Assembly (NCBI RefSeq): GCF_023349125.1
Contig: NZ_JAKIKT010000007.1
Coordinates: forward strand, 248,001-312,000
Length of the DNA: 64,000 nt
Reading direction: 5' to 3'
Source of the DNA: Shewanella corallii
GTDB lineage: Bacteria; Pseudomonadota; Gammaproteobacteria; Enterobacterales; Shewanellaceae
This document shows, one piece after another, positions 32,702 to 41,320 of the stretch; position 1 is the first letter of the stretch, and every line of letters begins with the position of its first letter. The position numbers were made by a program, and so were the translations under genes. The notes below the pieces were generated by a model, which was not told where the DNA came from, searched no databases, and saw nothing but the letters and a program-made list of their open reading frames with translations.

Positions 32702-33955
32702 ATGATTTCTTATTTACTTTCGTTTAGAGGACAAATAGGGCGACTAGAGTTTCTCGCACACTTTATTTTAGTTTTATTACTTTTAGTTTCGGCATCTGCT
32801 GTGGCAAAGGAAAGCGGGTTATCAGAGGAACAAATGAGTGTCCTGATGGTTCCAGTATCAATAGCCGCAATGTACCTATTCCTGAGCGCGGCGACTCGCC
32901 GTTGTCGGGATTTGGGAATCCATCTTGCATGGTTGCTGGTGTTGCTTATTCCTTTTGCGAATTACGGAATGCTAGTTATGTTTGTATTCGTCGCAGGTTG
33001 GGCCAGTAAGTCAGGAATATCCAGCTTGTTGACGATTCAAAAATTTTTAGCGGAGTCTGATGGAGCTGTAAATTCCAAGGAAACTATAGCATTTGAAGAT
33101 ATCTGGAAGGCCGAAATGGGTGATAAGTTTTTTGCTATTGCCGTCGAACAGTTTGTACATGGTAAGTTGAACCCTCTTATTAGTTATAAGTCCCAGGTCA
33201 ATAGTCTTAAAAAGAAGTATGGCAAAAATCCCGAGCAGATCTATGCAGCGATGAGTATGCTGGTGATGATAGCGCAGGCGGATGCGAGAATTAACGAAAA
33301 AGAGGCGTCATTGTTGGAGCACTTTGCAGAGAAACTTGGTGCCAATACACTCATTCCGCCTGGATTTGCGATAGTGATGGGTATGTTAGCTAAGATGGCG
33401 AAAGCTGATGGTGTAGTTGTTTCGGAAGAAATTTCAGTTATAGATAGCTTCCTGGTTGATGGCATGCAGTTCAATTCAGAACAAAGAAAGATGGCAATTG
33501 ATGAATTTAATAAAGCAAAGGACAGTAAAAATTCGTTTAGTGACTATCTTCTAGACTTTTCAAGGACTCATGAAGGACGCAGAGACCTATTTGAATTAAC
33601 GTTCAGTGTTCTACTCGATGTGGCATTAGCTGATGGTTCGATTTCTCTGGAAGAGGAAAAGATGTTAGACGAAGCAGCGAAAGTCCTACAGATAAATTTT
33701 GATAAAAAAGAGTCACCAGGAGCCGGTGGTATAGATCCAGTTAGTCAAGAAGCTATATATGAACGAATTTTGGGGTTGCATTCAGGATATACTATAAATG
33801 ATGTGAAAAGGCGGTATAAGGAACTCATAGCGAAAAATCATCCTGATAAAGTTGTAGGTCTAAGTGACGCGATTCGTGAGGCAGCAGAGATGGAATCTAA
33901 AAAAATAAACGAGGCGTATGAGTTCTTTAAACGTAAATTAAATGGCGGTTCCTAA
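32702..33955 (+). CDS. DUF805-TerB-like-J-domain membrane protein
   Basis: A 417-residue protein with an unusual domain order. Residues 1-105 hold three to four hydrophobic helices of DUF805 type (SFRGQIGRLEFLAHF at 7-21, then RRCRDLGIHLAW). Residues about 180-335 hold three TerB-like helical units with acidic metal-binding-type loops (AQADARINEKE, AKADGVVVSEE, ALADGSISLEE). The C-terminal J domain (353-414) has the HPD tripeptide at 380-382. This suggests membrane-anchored recruitment of DnaK, as in DjlA. AAAAGGAAC precedes the ATG. The gene is AT-rich and sits between two decayed repeat modules, suggesting horizontal transfer. Confidence 0.8.
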   Translation: MISYLLSFRGQIGRLEFLAHFILVLLLLVSASAVAKESGLSEEQMSVLMVPVSIAAMYLFLSAATRRCRDLGIHLAWLLVLLIPFANYGMLVMFVFVAGWASKSGISSLLTIQKFLAESDGAVNSKETIAFEDIWKAEMGDKFFAIAVEQFVHGKLNPLISYKSQVNSLKKKYGKNPEQIYAAMSMLVMIAQADARINEKEASLLEHFAEKLGANTLIPPGFAIVMGMLAKMAKADGVVVSEEISVIDSFLVDGMQFNSEQRKMAIDEFNKAKDSKNSFSDYLLDFSRTHEGRRDLFELTFSVLLDVALADGSISLEEEKMLDEAAKVLQINFDKKESPGAGGIDPVSQEAIYERILGLHSGYTINDVKRRYKELIAKNHPDKVVGLSDAIREAAEMESKKINEAYEFFKRKLNGGS

Positions 33956-34017
33956 ATCTGGAATGCCAAGTTAGAAAATACAAGCGGAATAAAGAGCCGT
34001 TCATTAATGTAGACCGC

Positions 34018-34145
34018 CGAGATCATTTGCCACGACGTTACACATCTTTATACTGTCGTGTGGGATAGAACCCCAAGACGACATGACCACTATGTCTTGT
34101 TCTAAACTGATTCTCGCCATATGTAGCACAATTGGGATTACTTGA
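34018..34145 (+). repeat. promoter-hairpin-short ORF module, copy B
   Basis: TTGCCA-N16-TATACT at 34027-34054, a TACAC/GTGTG hairpin at the same place as in copy A, and a 20-codon frame from ATG at 34083 (MTTMSCSKLILA). Paired bases of the hairpin differ from copy A but still pair. Confidence 0.65.
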
Positions 34146-34790
34146 CTGTTTTTAGCTTGGATTGGTTTTGATGTTAGTCCTTTTGTAGGTGAGGGACAGA
34201 AATGGCCAGTCTCAAAAAGACAATAGTGAGTGTCGCGCTTATTGCCTGAACTCAAAGGTCCCTCTACGTCAGTATCCAAGAGTACATCCCTGTACTTTTC
34301 CTTTCTGAGCAGCTGACGCTGTCCAAACTTATTCCCTATAAATTCTTCTCTGTGTGTATTAAGCGTGCTTTGTGTGGTGAAGACCGCTTTTAGTCGTTGA
34401 CTGGTAATCAGGTTTTTACCTTAGCGATAACCTTACATACGTCCAAATGAGCACTGACTTGGCTTATCCAATCCGACTTCACCTAACTAACCTTCCTGGT
34501 CCTTTGATAGTGAATGGTCAGTTTTCATCACAAAGCTGGCTACCTCAGACCGGAAACGTAGCCGAGCTGGACCGGAATATACAGTATCCCTATCCAGCCC
34601 GTTCGTCTGTGGGGTGACTGCATATCATGCTGAGTAGAATTTACGTCGGCCTTCGAAACGGTTGACAAGCAGGACCAACATCAATAGATTGATTGTGTTG
34701 AGTCGAAACCAAGTGTCTGGGCGATGACAGAGATGGCTGGTGGACGAACAGAACCTACTGACTTACATAAGTCGAGCGGAGGAAAGAGAA
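34146..34790. other. 645-bp stretch without recognisable genes
   Basis: No frame over 60 codons with a credible start. Near the right end TTGACA (34662-34667) and TAGATT (34685-34690) with a 17-bp spacer form a probable promoter for the DUF2024 and rof genes. Confidence 0.5.
34662..34690 (+). promoter_or_regulatory. probable sigma-70 promoter for DUF2024-rof
   Basis: TTGACA, 17-bp spacer, TAGATT; the start point would be near 34697, about 95 bp before the DUF2024 gene. Confidence 0.5.
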
Positions 34791-35042
34791 ATGAATGTTC
34801 ATGTATATGATACTCATGTCACTACAGAAAGTGGTCGTTACCTCCACTTTGATGTGCTTGTTGATGACACTAACGTTAAAAATGTCGGTGAGTACATACA
34901 ACGCTACCTGAAGTCCTTGCACATAGAGCAAAGTAAAATCAGCAGTAGCAGGTGTTACTTCTGTCACTCCGAAATTGCCAACCCGGAAGTACAGCAGGAC
35001 ATTGCAGAGCAGGGGTACTCAATATTGCCACTGCGCACATGA
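34791..35042 (+). CDS. DUF2024 family protein
   Basis: An 83-residue small protein of a family without known function. Recognisable blocks are MNVHVYDTHVTTESGRYLHFDVLVDD, SRCYFCHSEIANPEV with a CxxC pair, and an end QDIAEQGYSILPL. ATG at 34791 follows GGAGGAAAGAGAA; the longer frame from 34740 has no ribosome site and extra residues not in the family. The Rof gene follows after 24 bp. Confidence 0.85.
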   Translation: MNVHVYDTHVTTESGRYLHFDVLVDDTNVKNVGEYIQRYLKSLHIEQSKISSSRCYFCHSEIANPEVQQDIAEQGYSILPLRT

Positions 35043-35066
35043 CCCTGAGCACGTCAGGGGGCTCCC

Positions 35067-35312
35067 ATGATTAATTGCGAAGTGCATGATGTGCTGGAAT
35101 TGGCCTGTATATATCGAATTGAAGTCCAATTAACACTATCGGACGGCACATCGATAAGTGGCATCGCGAGCACCACCAGGACAGGGCAGAATAAACATGA
35201 ATATCTGGTGATTGAACACACTGATGGTCCTGTTGAAGTGGACATGGAAAGTATCAAAATGATGCGGGCGTTAACCAGGAACCCTCATTTCACTGAGGTT
35301 GATGTGTATTAG
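35067..35312 (+). CDS. rof: Rho-binding antiterminator (Rof/YaeO family)
   Basis: An 81-residue homologue of E. coli Rof, which binds Rho and inhibits termination. It begins INCEVHDVLELACIYRIEVQLTLSDG, aligned with Rof 'INCDDYDNLELACQHHLMLTLELKDG'. It continues with EYLVIEHTDGPVEVDMESIKMM as the later strands of the Sm-like barrel. GGGGGCTCCC lies upstream. An accessory Rof copy is plausible on an island, where Rho normally silences foreign transcription. Confidence 0.85.
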   Translation: MINCEVHDVLELACIYRIEVQLTLSDGTSISGIASTTRTGQNKHEYLVIEHTDGPVEVDMESIKMMRALTRNPHFTEVDVY

Positions 35313-35495
35313 TTGATATTGGGCTCGCCGCTCCCTTAGCTAAAACCTTTTGGCTGGTTTGTGTTGAGCGTGATTACAGCCTTTCAGAATATTGGCTGGT
35401 GAAATCAACCAAAAGCGATTCAGGATGTTCCAGTGTCACTTCCGGCGTAGTCGCTAACGAGTTGAATACAACCTCGAACATGGCGGTAGATTAGG

Positions 35496-35831
35496 ATGAT
35501 TTTATACTTATTGAAAAGAGATTTTTTAGACGGTGATTCTCGCTACTTCTGCCCATACTGTTTGCGGATTGAGGGATTAATGGCGATGTTCCCGGAGATA
35601 CGCCATAGCATTGAAGTCAGGTATGTCGATTTTGCTAAACCGAGAGGTGAACTCCCCGATTTTTTAGGTGAAGCCAATCAGAGCTGTCCCAACTTAGTGT
35701 TAACTGATGGCGACAGGTATGGCTCTGAAAAGTACTCTGTTATGGCGCCGACTGGGACTCGTCATATTGACAGTACCGATAACATTATCGCGTATTTCAT
35801 CGAGCGCTTCGGATTGCCACAAATGCACTGA
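35496..35831 (+). CDS. DUF3088 family protein
   Basis: A 111-residue protein with a thioredoxin-like look: beta start MILYLLKRDFLDG, then RYFCPYCLRIEGLMAMFPE with a CPYC motif at about 19-22, identical to the glutaredoxin active site. ANQSCPNLVLTDGD follows, with the expected cis-Pro. The family has no known function; a redox role is inference. It lies 183 bp after rof and before a strong terminator. Confidence 0.75.
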   Translation: MILYLLKRDFLDGDSRYFCPYCLRIEGLMAMFPEIRHSIEVRYVDFAKPRGELPDFLGEANQSCPNLVLTDGDRYGSEKYSVMAPTGTRHIDSTDNIIAYFIERFGLPQMH

Positions 35832-35848
35832 TACTTACCTACGGTGTC

Positions 35849-35878
35849 AAAAGCCGACGCAATTGCGTCGGCTTTTTT
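35849..35878 (+). terminator. terminator after the DUF3088 gene
   Basis: AAAAGCCGACGC / GCGTCGGCTTTT, loop AATT, T tail. Same stem as the rlhA terminator, differing only in the loop. Confidence 0.92.
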
Positions 35879-35913
35879 GTATCCGTTTTTTGTCAAAGAA
35901 GGTGATATGTCTG

Positions 35914-36609
35914 TCAGCCAGAGTGCAGTTCAAGTTTATGTTTCAACGGCCTGAGTATGGCTTCGTTGATAACGACCGCATAAAGGAAGGGCAGTATTAA
36001 CACAGGCAAGATGTTATCCAGCAGGTAAAGCAGGTTGCTGGTGGCCGGATCGGTGGCGATATCCTTAATGACGGCAATCAGGCCAATCAATAGCAGCACG
36101 ACGGCACTGGCGTAGAGGTAGGTGATTTGCTGGCCGTACAATTTGCCCAGCAGTCTGGCACTCTCGCCGCCAATCACTTCCCGGGCAAACAGGTATTTAA
36201 GTCCTGTCATCACTTTTTTGAAGCCTGAAGTACCGAATGACAACAAAGAAAACAGCGCAGTAAACCCTGACATAAACATCAGTGTCGGCAGATCCAGATA
36301 GTGGCTGACATCAGACACCAGGTTAAACAGGGATATTAATGTTGCCAGTAAAGCTGCAATCGCTATGGCGCCCGTCATTATCATTCTCCTTGTCCAGTTG
36401 ACCTGAATTTCATCGTCTGCTGATTGCAGTTGATTAGGCATTACCTCGAGGGCAGAGGCTATGGCCAATACAGATTCCGCAGAGGCCCGTTTATCAGCCT
36501 CAATCCTTTGTATGGTTCGCAGCGATAAGCCGGTGGCTTTAGCCAACACCTCCTGAGACCAACCCTTCTGCTCCCGGCAGCGTTTAATTTTTTGTGCTGA
36601 TAACTGCAT
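35914..36609 (-). CDS. membrane-bound XRE-family regulator
   Basis: A 231-residue protein. It has an N-terminal helix-turn-helix of the XRE/HipB type (residues 5-60: KIKRCREQKGWSQEVLAKATG, LSLRTIQRIEADKR) followed by four membrane segments (about 75-95, 108-125, 165-183, 195-215). The DNA-binding domain would stay at the inner face of the membrane. Similar HTH-plus-membrane proteins exist, but the signal sensed is unknown. It is convergent with DUF3088. Confidence 0.82.
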   Translation of the reverse strand: MQLSAQKIKRCREQKGWSQEVLAKATGLSLRTIQRIEADKRASAESVLAIASALEVMPNQLQSADDEIQVNWTRRMIMTGAIAIAALLATLISLFNLVSDVSHYLDLPTLMFMSGFTALFSLLSFGTSGFKKVMTGLKYLFAREVIGGESARLLGKLYGQQITYLYASAVVLLLIGLIAVIKDIATDPATSNLLYLLDNILPVLILPFLYAVVINEAILRPLKHKLELHSG

Positions 36610-37131
36610 ATCGCTTCCCTGTGTTTTCAGGCTTACACCGCCTGTGTCACCTCTTATGTGATTAAAGCCTGAGTGCTTTGGTTTGAAACGGCAAAGACTT
36701 TACCCTGACAGTTTTACGTAATTAGTGTCAACACCATGAAAATATTGTTCTTTTTTGACTGCGCCCTTGGACTGGGCGCGAATATCGGATTTGGAGGGGA
36801 TTTTTCCGTTTTGCCTTTAGGTTAAGTCACCTTAGTATCTAATTGGTTGGAGTTATCATCGATTTAAGGTCTTCTTGGTGGTGGCTTATTGTGCGACCTA
36901 TCTTATGTCTGGCGTTATATTCTGTCGCATGTTGTTTTTGCAATTCAATCAGTTGCGCGGGATAGATGTAAAACAGATGCAAAAACGAACTTGCCATTAT
37001 TTGTTCAATCCCCTTTGCCGTGTTTGATGGAGTACGGGCGGATAGCTCATCACAGCGACTTGTCAAAAGTGAGTCAACTAACTGTGGTCAATAAAAACAA
37101 CAAGACCATCAAAACAACAAGGGGAAGCCAG
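36610..37131. other. 520-bp region between divergent XRE and metalloprotease genes
   Basis: The metalloprotease frame remains open back to 36889, but that part has no signal peptide or ribosome site and is read here as leader. No operator was recognised. Confidence 0.45.
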
Positions 37132-38946
37132 GTGAATAAACTAATGTTGCACCTTGCAGGGTTATTGACGATAGGCAGTTTAAGCCTCTCGACTATGGCC
37201 TGGGGAGAGGAAAGCAAAGCACTCAAAGTCCGTTTTCTTGTAGCTGCGGAAGATAAACAGGGTACAGATGCTCAGGCCAGTGAGGCCATGATAGAGGAGG
37301 GATTAGACAAACTGAATATTGGCTATGCGCCGATTGGGGTCACTTTTGAACTCAACGATATTGTCTATGTGACCAATGAAGAGGTGCCGGGATTTCATGA
37401 TCCTGAAAATGGCTGGGATTACGATGATGAGGAGCTGCTAAGGCCATTTTTTGCCCTGGACAGCTATAACATCATAGTGACCGAAGTCAGAGGTGTGAAT
37501 GGTCACGCATGGTGGCCCTATGAAGCGACGGATGCCATTGAAGTTGACCCCACTGATCTGGTCCGTACCACTCCGGTACACGAAATTGGTCATAACCTGA
37601 GCCTGAGACATACCTATCAGAGCAATGGTGATGGCCCTATCTCACTGTTGGAGGGGCCTGAAGGCTGGAAATATGGTGATCACATCATAGATACGCCACC
37701 GGATCCTGATCGGGATGATCTGATTGAAAACTGTGTTTACTTCGGTGATGTGGTGGATGATGAAGGGGTGGCTTACGATCCCGATGCCAAAAACTACATG
37801 AGTGGAGGCAGTAATAAATGCAGAACGCGCTTCTCCGCGCAGCAGTACACTCGCATGGAGAGCTTGCTGTCGACAGATAAGTACCACCTGTTCAACAAGT
37901 ATGGTGAGGGCAGAGTACTGCCAACCTGTGATAACTCAACTCAGGTGACAGAGTTTCCCCACCATGAGGGCTTTAATGTAAATGACGAAGTCGCCGAGAC
38001 ACCCTGGGTCCAGGATGTCGTTCACAACAGGTACAATTGGCGTTTTGACAGTGACACCTCATCGTCGCGAACCGGTGCCGATGAACCTGTTGATGGTCAC
38101 ACCTTTATCCATGTAGACACCAGCCGTATGGATGACTTTATCGGGGCCGGAGACCATGTGGTGATGTTGAGTCCCTGCTTTGATTTAACTCAGGTTACCG
38201 ATCCTTCTGTCAATTTCTTCTTCAACATGTACGGCGCTGATATGGGCACCCTGTCATTGCAGGCTTCTGTTGATAATGGCAGCAGCTGGCAGTCACTGTG
38301 GCAGATGGTGGGGCCGCAACACGCTGATGGCGACTGGGAAGAGGCTGAAGTGGACCTGGCTGACTATGTTGGCAAGAAGGTGCAATTGCGGCTCGACTAT
38401 CAGGTGGATGGCGAAAAGGGTGATGCATCTGTGGACGCCATTACCTTAAATGCAACGCCTGTTACTCCCAATGAGCCACCTCAGGCCAGCTTTAGTTACG
38501 AGACGCAGAAGCTGGTGGTGAGCCTGCTAAGTACTTCGGTTGATTCTGATGGTGAGATTGTCAGCTTCCAGTGGGATCTGGGCGATGGCAACACTGCTGA
38601 AGGCGAGAGCGTCGAGCATACATACAGCAGTCCGGGTGAGTACCAGGTGAGCCTGACCGTTACTGATGATGGTGGCTTGACCAATACTGTGATGGAGACC
38701 ATCAGGGTTAAACGGGGCAAGAAACCTAAAGCCCGTATTAAGCATCTGGATCTGTGGTTTATGCACCTGTTTATCTCGATGAGCTATGACCCGGATGGCT
38801 ACATAGTTTCTCAAAAGTGGCGTTTTAATGATGGCAGCCGTGTTCAGGGGCCCGTTGCCTTTAAGTTTGGTCACAGGGCATCCAGAGTGAAACTTGTGGT
38901 TAAGGACAACGACGGAATGAAAGGGAAGGCTAAGTTGAGATTCTGA
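37132..38946 (+). CDS. secreted M43-like zinc metalloprotease with MAM and PKD domains
   Basis: A 604-residue exported protease. The GTG start at 37132 follows AAGGGG and opens a signal peptide (to about residue 25, STMAWGEES). The catalytic domain (30-265) has HEIGHNLSLRH at 150-160, a metzincin site with Ser in the usual Gly position. The Met-turn region is NYMSGGSNKC with Met223, as in pappalysin-type M43 enzymes. A MAM-like beta sandwich (about 275-440) and a PKD domain (about 448-533, with QWDLGDGNTAEGE and YSSPGEYQVSLTVTD) follow. The last 70 residues are a degenerate second PKD repeat. Likely degrades extracellular protein. Confidence 0.87.
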   Translation: MNKLMLHLAGLLTIGSLSLSTMAWGEESKALKVRFLVAAEDKQGTDAQASEAMIEEGLDKLNIGYAPIGVTFELNDIVYVTNEEVPGFHDPENGWDYDDEELLRPFFALDSYNIIVTEVRGVNGHAWWPYEATDAIEVDPTDLVRTTPVHEIGHNLSLRHTYQSNGDGPISLLEGPEGWKYGDHIIDTPPDPDRDDLIENCVYFGDVVDDEGVAYDPDAKNYMSGGSNKCRTRFSAQQYTRMESLLSTDKYHLFNKYGEGRVLPTCDNSTQVTEFPHHEGFNVNDEVAETPWVQDVVHNRYNWRFDSDTSSSRTGADEPVDGHTFIHVDTSRMDDFIGAGDHVVMLSPCFDLTQVTDPSVNFFFNMYGADMGTLSLQASVDNGSSWQSLWQMVGPQHADGDWEEAEVDLADYVGKKVQLRLDYQVDGEKGDASVDAITLNATPVTPNEPPQASFSYETQKLVVSLLSTSVDSDGEIVSFQWDLGDGNTAEGESVEHTYSSPGEYQVSLTVTDDGGLTNTVMETIRVKRGKKPKARIKHLDLWFMHLFISMSYDPDGYIVSQKWRFNDGSRVQGPVAFKFGHRASRVKLVVKDNDGMKGKAKLRF

Positions 38947-39373
38947 TACTTGCAATCTGAACCGGGGATGTTTGTTGGTACCGGTTTTCGTTTTTTGTGC
39001 TGACCTGCAGTGCTGCAACACCAGCGTAAATACAAAATGAATCATGATGTTACCCCCAATTCATTCAATTTAAGTCGGGGGAGTTCTTGCGCCAACTACA
39101 GGTGCCGAAATATTGAGCGCTACATCACAGTCCTGTTCGAATTTTATTTGTAAATACAGGGAGCTGACTACAATCCGCCTGAATTTTAAGCTTCTGTGCA
39201 ATTTTGCCACGGTAATGCTCTTTGTTCCCGGTTATGCCTGGAGAAAGACTCTTTCATCAAGAGATTACACAAAGAAGAACAGTACACTGCCGGGATGGCA
39301 GTGAATATGTAGCAGACAGGCCTGGGGAATGGAGTGGTTATTGCCCGAATCCTGTTATTGATATGAAGTAACA
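38947..39373. other. intergenic region without recognisable genes
   Basis: About 430 bp. A 63-codon frame at 39113 has no ribosome site or similarity. No strong terminator follows the protease gene. Confidence 0.45.
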
Positions 39374-39925
39374 ATGAACAACAACCACTACCTCACCCTG
39401 AAAATCGATTTAGGTGCTACTCAGTCCCAGATTGAAACAGCTTATCAAATCCGTCATGCCCATTATGCTGATGCCGGTTTCAGGGGCTCTCCTGTATTTG
39501 CCGGATTGATGTTGCAGGATATCAACGAAGCTTACAGGGTATTGTCACAACCTGAACTCAGACTGGCCTATGATGAGTCTTACAAGGCGCTGTTTATCAA
39601 CACCCATGACTTGCAATACAGCGAGCGCCGCAGCTATGAAGATTGGGTCAGTATTGAGTCCAGCTATCCGGAAGTGCGTCTGCTGGAAACCAGCTTAAAG
39701 AGCCTGTCTCCGACACTTTCAATGGCTTTCCGGCGAGAATTGCTGAGTTCCCGTGAGTATTTGGGCGCGGCCAATATAGTGCGTAGCATTGCGACGGAAC
39801 TGATGGCAGGCCAATCTGAGTCAGTAAATGGCGCAGCCCAAAAAGTGAACTTCAAACGTCTCTTTTGGATTGCCAATCTCACCTGGCTGGTTTCATGGAT
39901 GGGAATTAATCTGTTACTTCAGTGA
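39374..39925 (+). CDS. tail-anchored J-like protein lacking HPD
   Basis: A 183-residue protein whose N-terminal 70 residues follow the J-domain pattern (HYLTLKIDLGATQSQIETAYQIRHAHYAD, then LQDINEAYRVLSQPELRLAYD). The loop that should carry HPD reads HAHYAD. Without HPD it should not stimulate DnaK ATPase. A helical middle and a C-terminal hydrophobic segment (about 164-182, LFWIANLTWLVSWMGINLLL) suggest a tail anchor. No close family was recognised beyond the J fold. Confidence 0.75.
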   Translation: MNNNHYLTLKIDLGATQSQIETAYQIRHAHYADAGFRGSPVFAGLMLQDINEAYRVLSQPELRLAYDESYKALFINTHDLQYSERRSYEDWVSIESSYPEVRLLETSLKSLSPTLSMAFRRELLSSREYLGAANIVRSIATELMAGQSESVNGAAQKVNFKRLFWIANLTWLVSWMGINLLLQ

Positions 39926-40148
39926 TAGCTGATTGTGGCGGCAGGTTATTGGTCAGCTGTCATTATCGACGGTTTCATGGGCTTTCGGGGCAATGATTAA
40001 CCTCTGTGTAAATTTGATGATACGGGCGTTGTTGTCATTTTGGGCGGTGGAAATCTGAATGTACACAGTTCAGATTTCAGATTTCTTGATTCTGTGTCGG
40101 ATGAATGTTGTAGTGCAGCACGAAATTTATGACTGAAGGAATTGCAGA

Positions 40149-40421
40149 ATGACAGGCCAAACCGCCTATGCAAATGGTCAGCAGGTTGCTGACGCAAAAT
40201 CCTCTTTTAATAATTCCGTCAGCCCAGAGCTGACAGGTGAAAGGCTGAGATGGTATGACGACGTAAGGTGCCCCCTTTACCATGCTCAGAATTCAAACTG
40301 CGAAAAGCACTTTGATGTGAAGCTGCCTGCGGATCTGAAATCCCTGACACCTGAACAATATATGGAGCAGTTCCCGCAATGGCACAAGTGCTGTGACAGT
40401 TGTGCTGCCAGCAACAAGTAA
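40149..40421 (+). CDS. hypothetical Cys-rich small protein
   Basis: A 90-residue soluble protein preceded by GAAGGAATT. The second half has RCPLYHAQNSNCEKHF and the end HKCCDSCAASNK: five Cys and several His that could bind a metal such as zinc. No family was recognised. It is followed by a strong terminator shared with xthA. Confidence 0.6.
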   Translation: MTGQTAYANGQQVADAKSSFNNSVSPELTGERLRWYDDVRCPLYHAQNSNCEKHFDVKLPADLKSLTPEQYMEQFPQWHKCCDSCAASNK

Positions 40422-40442
40422 CCCCGGTTAACTGCCCATACA

Positions 40443-40477
40443 AAAAAATCCGATGACACAGGTTCATCGGATTTTTT
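40443..40477. terminator. bidirectional terminator before xthA end
   Basis: AAAAAATCCGATGA / TCATCGGATTTTTT, 14-bp perfect stem between convergent genes. Confidence 0.93.
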
Positions 40478-40505
40478 ATTTCGGGTTCAGTAAACCAGTA
40501 AGACT

Positions 40506-41312
40506 TTACTTAAATTCAGTCCAGATAGGTGCGTGGTCTGAAGGTTTGTCGATACCACGCAGCACGTAGTCCACATCAGCCCCTGTCGCTTTGGCTGCAA
40601 ATGATGGGGTAGCCAGGATCACATCAATGCGCAGGCCGCGGTTGTCATCGAAACCTTTACTGCGATAGTCAAACCAAGAGTAACGCTCTGTCATATCCGG
40701 GTGCAGTTTGCGGAAGGTATCTTCAAAGCCCCAGTCCAGCAGTGTCTTAAGCCACTCACGCTCTTCAGGTTGGAAGCTGCATTTACCTGTCTTCAACCAG
40801 CGCTTGGCGTTGGCATCACCAATACCAATATCCAAATCCAGTGGCGAAATATTGATATCACCCATCACCACAATATCTTCGTCGCTACTGTGGTGTTCAT
40901 TCAGATACTGCATCAGGTCTTTGTAGAACTTGCGCTTGGCCGGGTACTTGGTCTCGTGGTTGATGTTCTCACCCTGAGGGAAGTAACCGTTCAGTACTGT
41001 CAGAGTGCGGCCATCAGCTTGCTTGAATTTACCCATGATCATACGACGCTGAGCATCTTCTTCATCAGTGGGAAAGCCTTTCTGGACGGATTCTGGCTCA
41101 GCCTTTGACAGCATGGCCACTCCATAGTGCGCTTTACCACCATGGTAGTGAACCTTGTAGCCCATGGCTTCCACATCTTCAGCGGGAAAGGCTTCATCGT
41201 GAACCTTGGTTTCCTGCAGGCCGATGATGTCTGGCTGGTGAGCGTCAATCAAAGCTTGCAGCTGGTGTAGTCGGGCACGCAGACCATTAATATTAAACGA
41301 TACAATTTTCAT
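40506..41312 (-). CDS. xthA: exodeoxyribonuclease III
   Basis: AP endonuclease and 3'-5' exonuclease of base-excision repair, cytoplasmic. The 268-residue protein has MKIVSFNINGLRAR (metal-binding Asn), IIGLQETKVHDEAFP (Glu), a VMGDINISPLDLDIG active-site Asp/Asn pair and the terminal SDHAPIW with catalytic His. Length and all motifs fit. It is followed upstream on the same strand by yciI and yciB with only 8 bp between, so a three-gene operon is likely. Confidence 0.96.
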   Translation of the reverse strand: MKIVSFNINGLRARLHQLQALIDAHQPDIIGLQETKVHDEAFPAEDVEAMGYKVHYHGGKAHYGVAMLSKAEPESVQKGFPTDEEDAQRRMIMGKFKQADGRTLTVLNGYFPQGENINHETKYPAKRKFYKDLMQYLNEHHSSDEDIVVMGDINISPLDLDIGIGDANAKRWLKTGKCSFQPEEREWLKTLLDWGFEDTFRKLHPDMTERYSWFDYRSKGFDDNRGLRIDVILATPSFAAKATGADVDYVLRGIDKPSDHAPIWTEFK

Positions 41313-41320
41313 AGTTATTC

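Noticed and set aside
36889..37131. Upstream extension of the metalloprotease gene
   Set aside because: The signal peptide begins at 37132 with a GTG and a good ribosome site; the upstream part would bury the signal peptide 81 residues deep.
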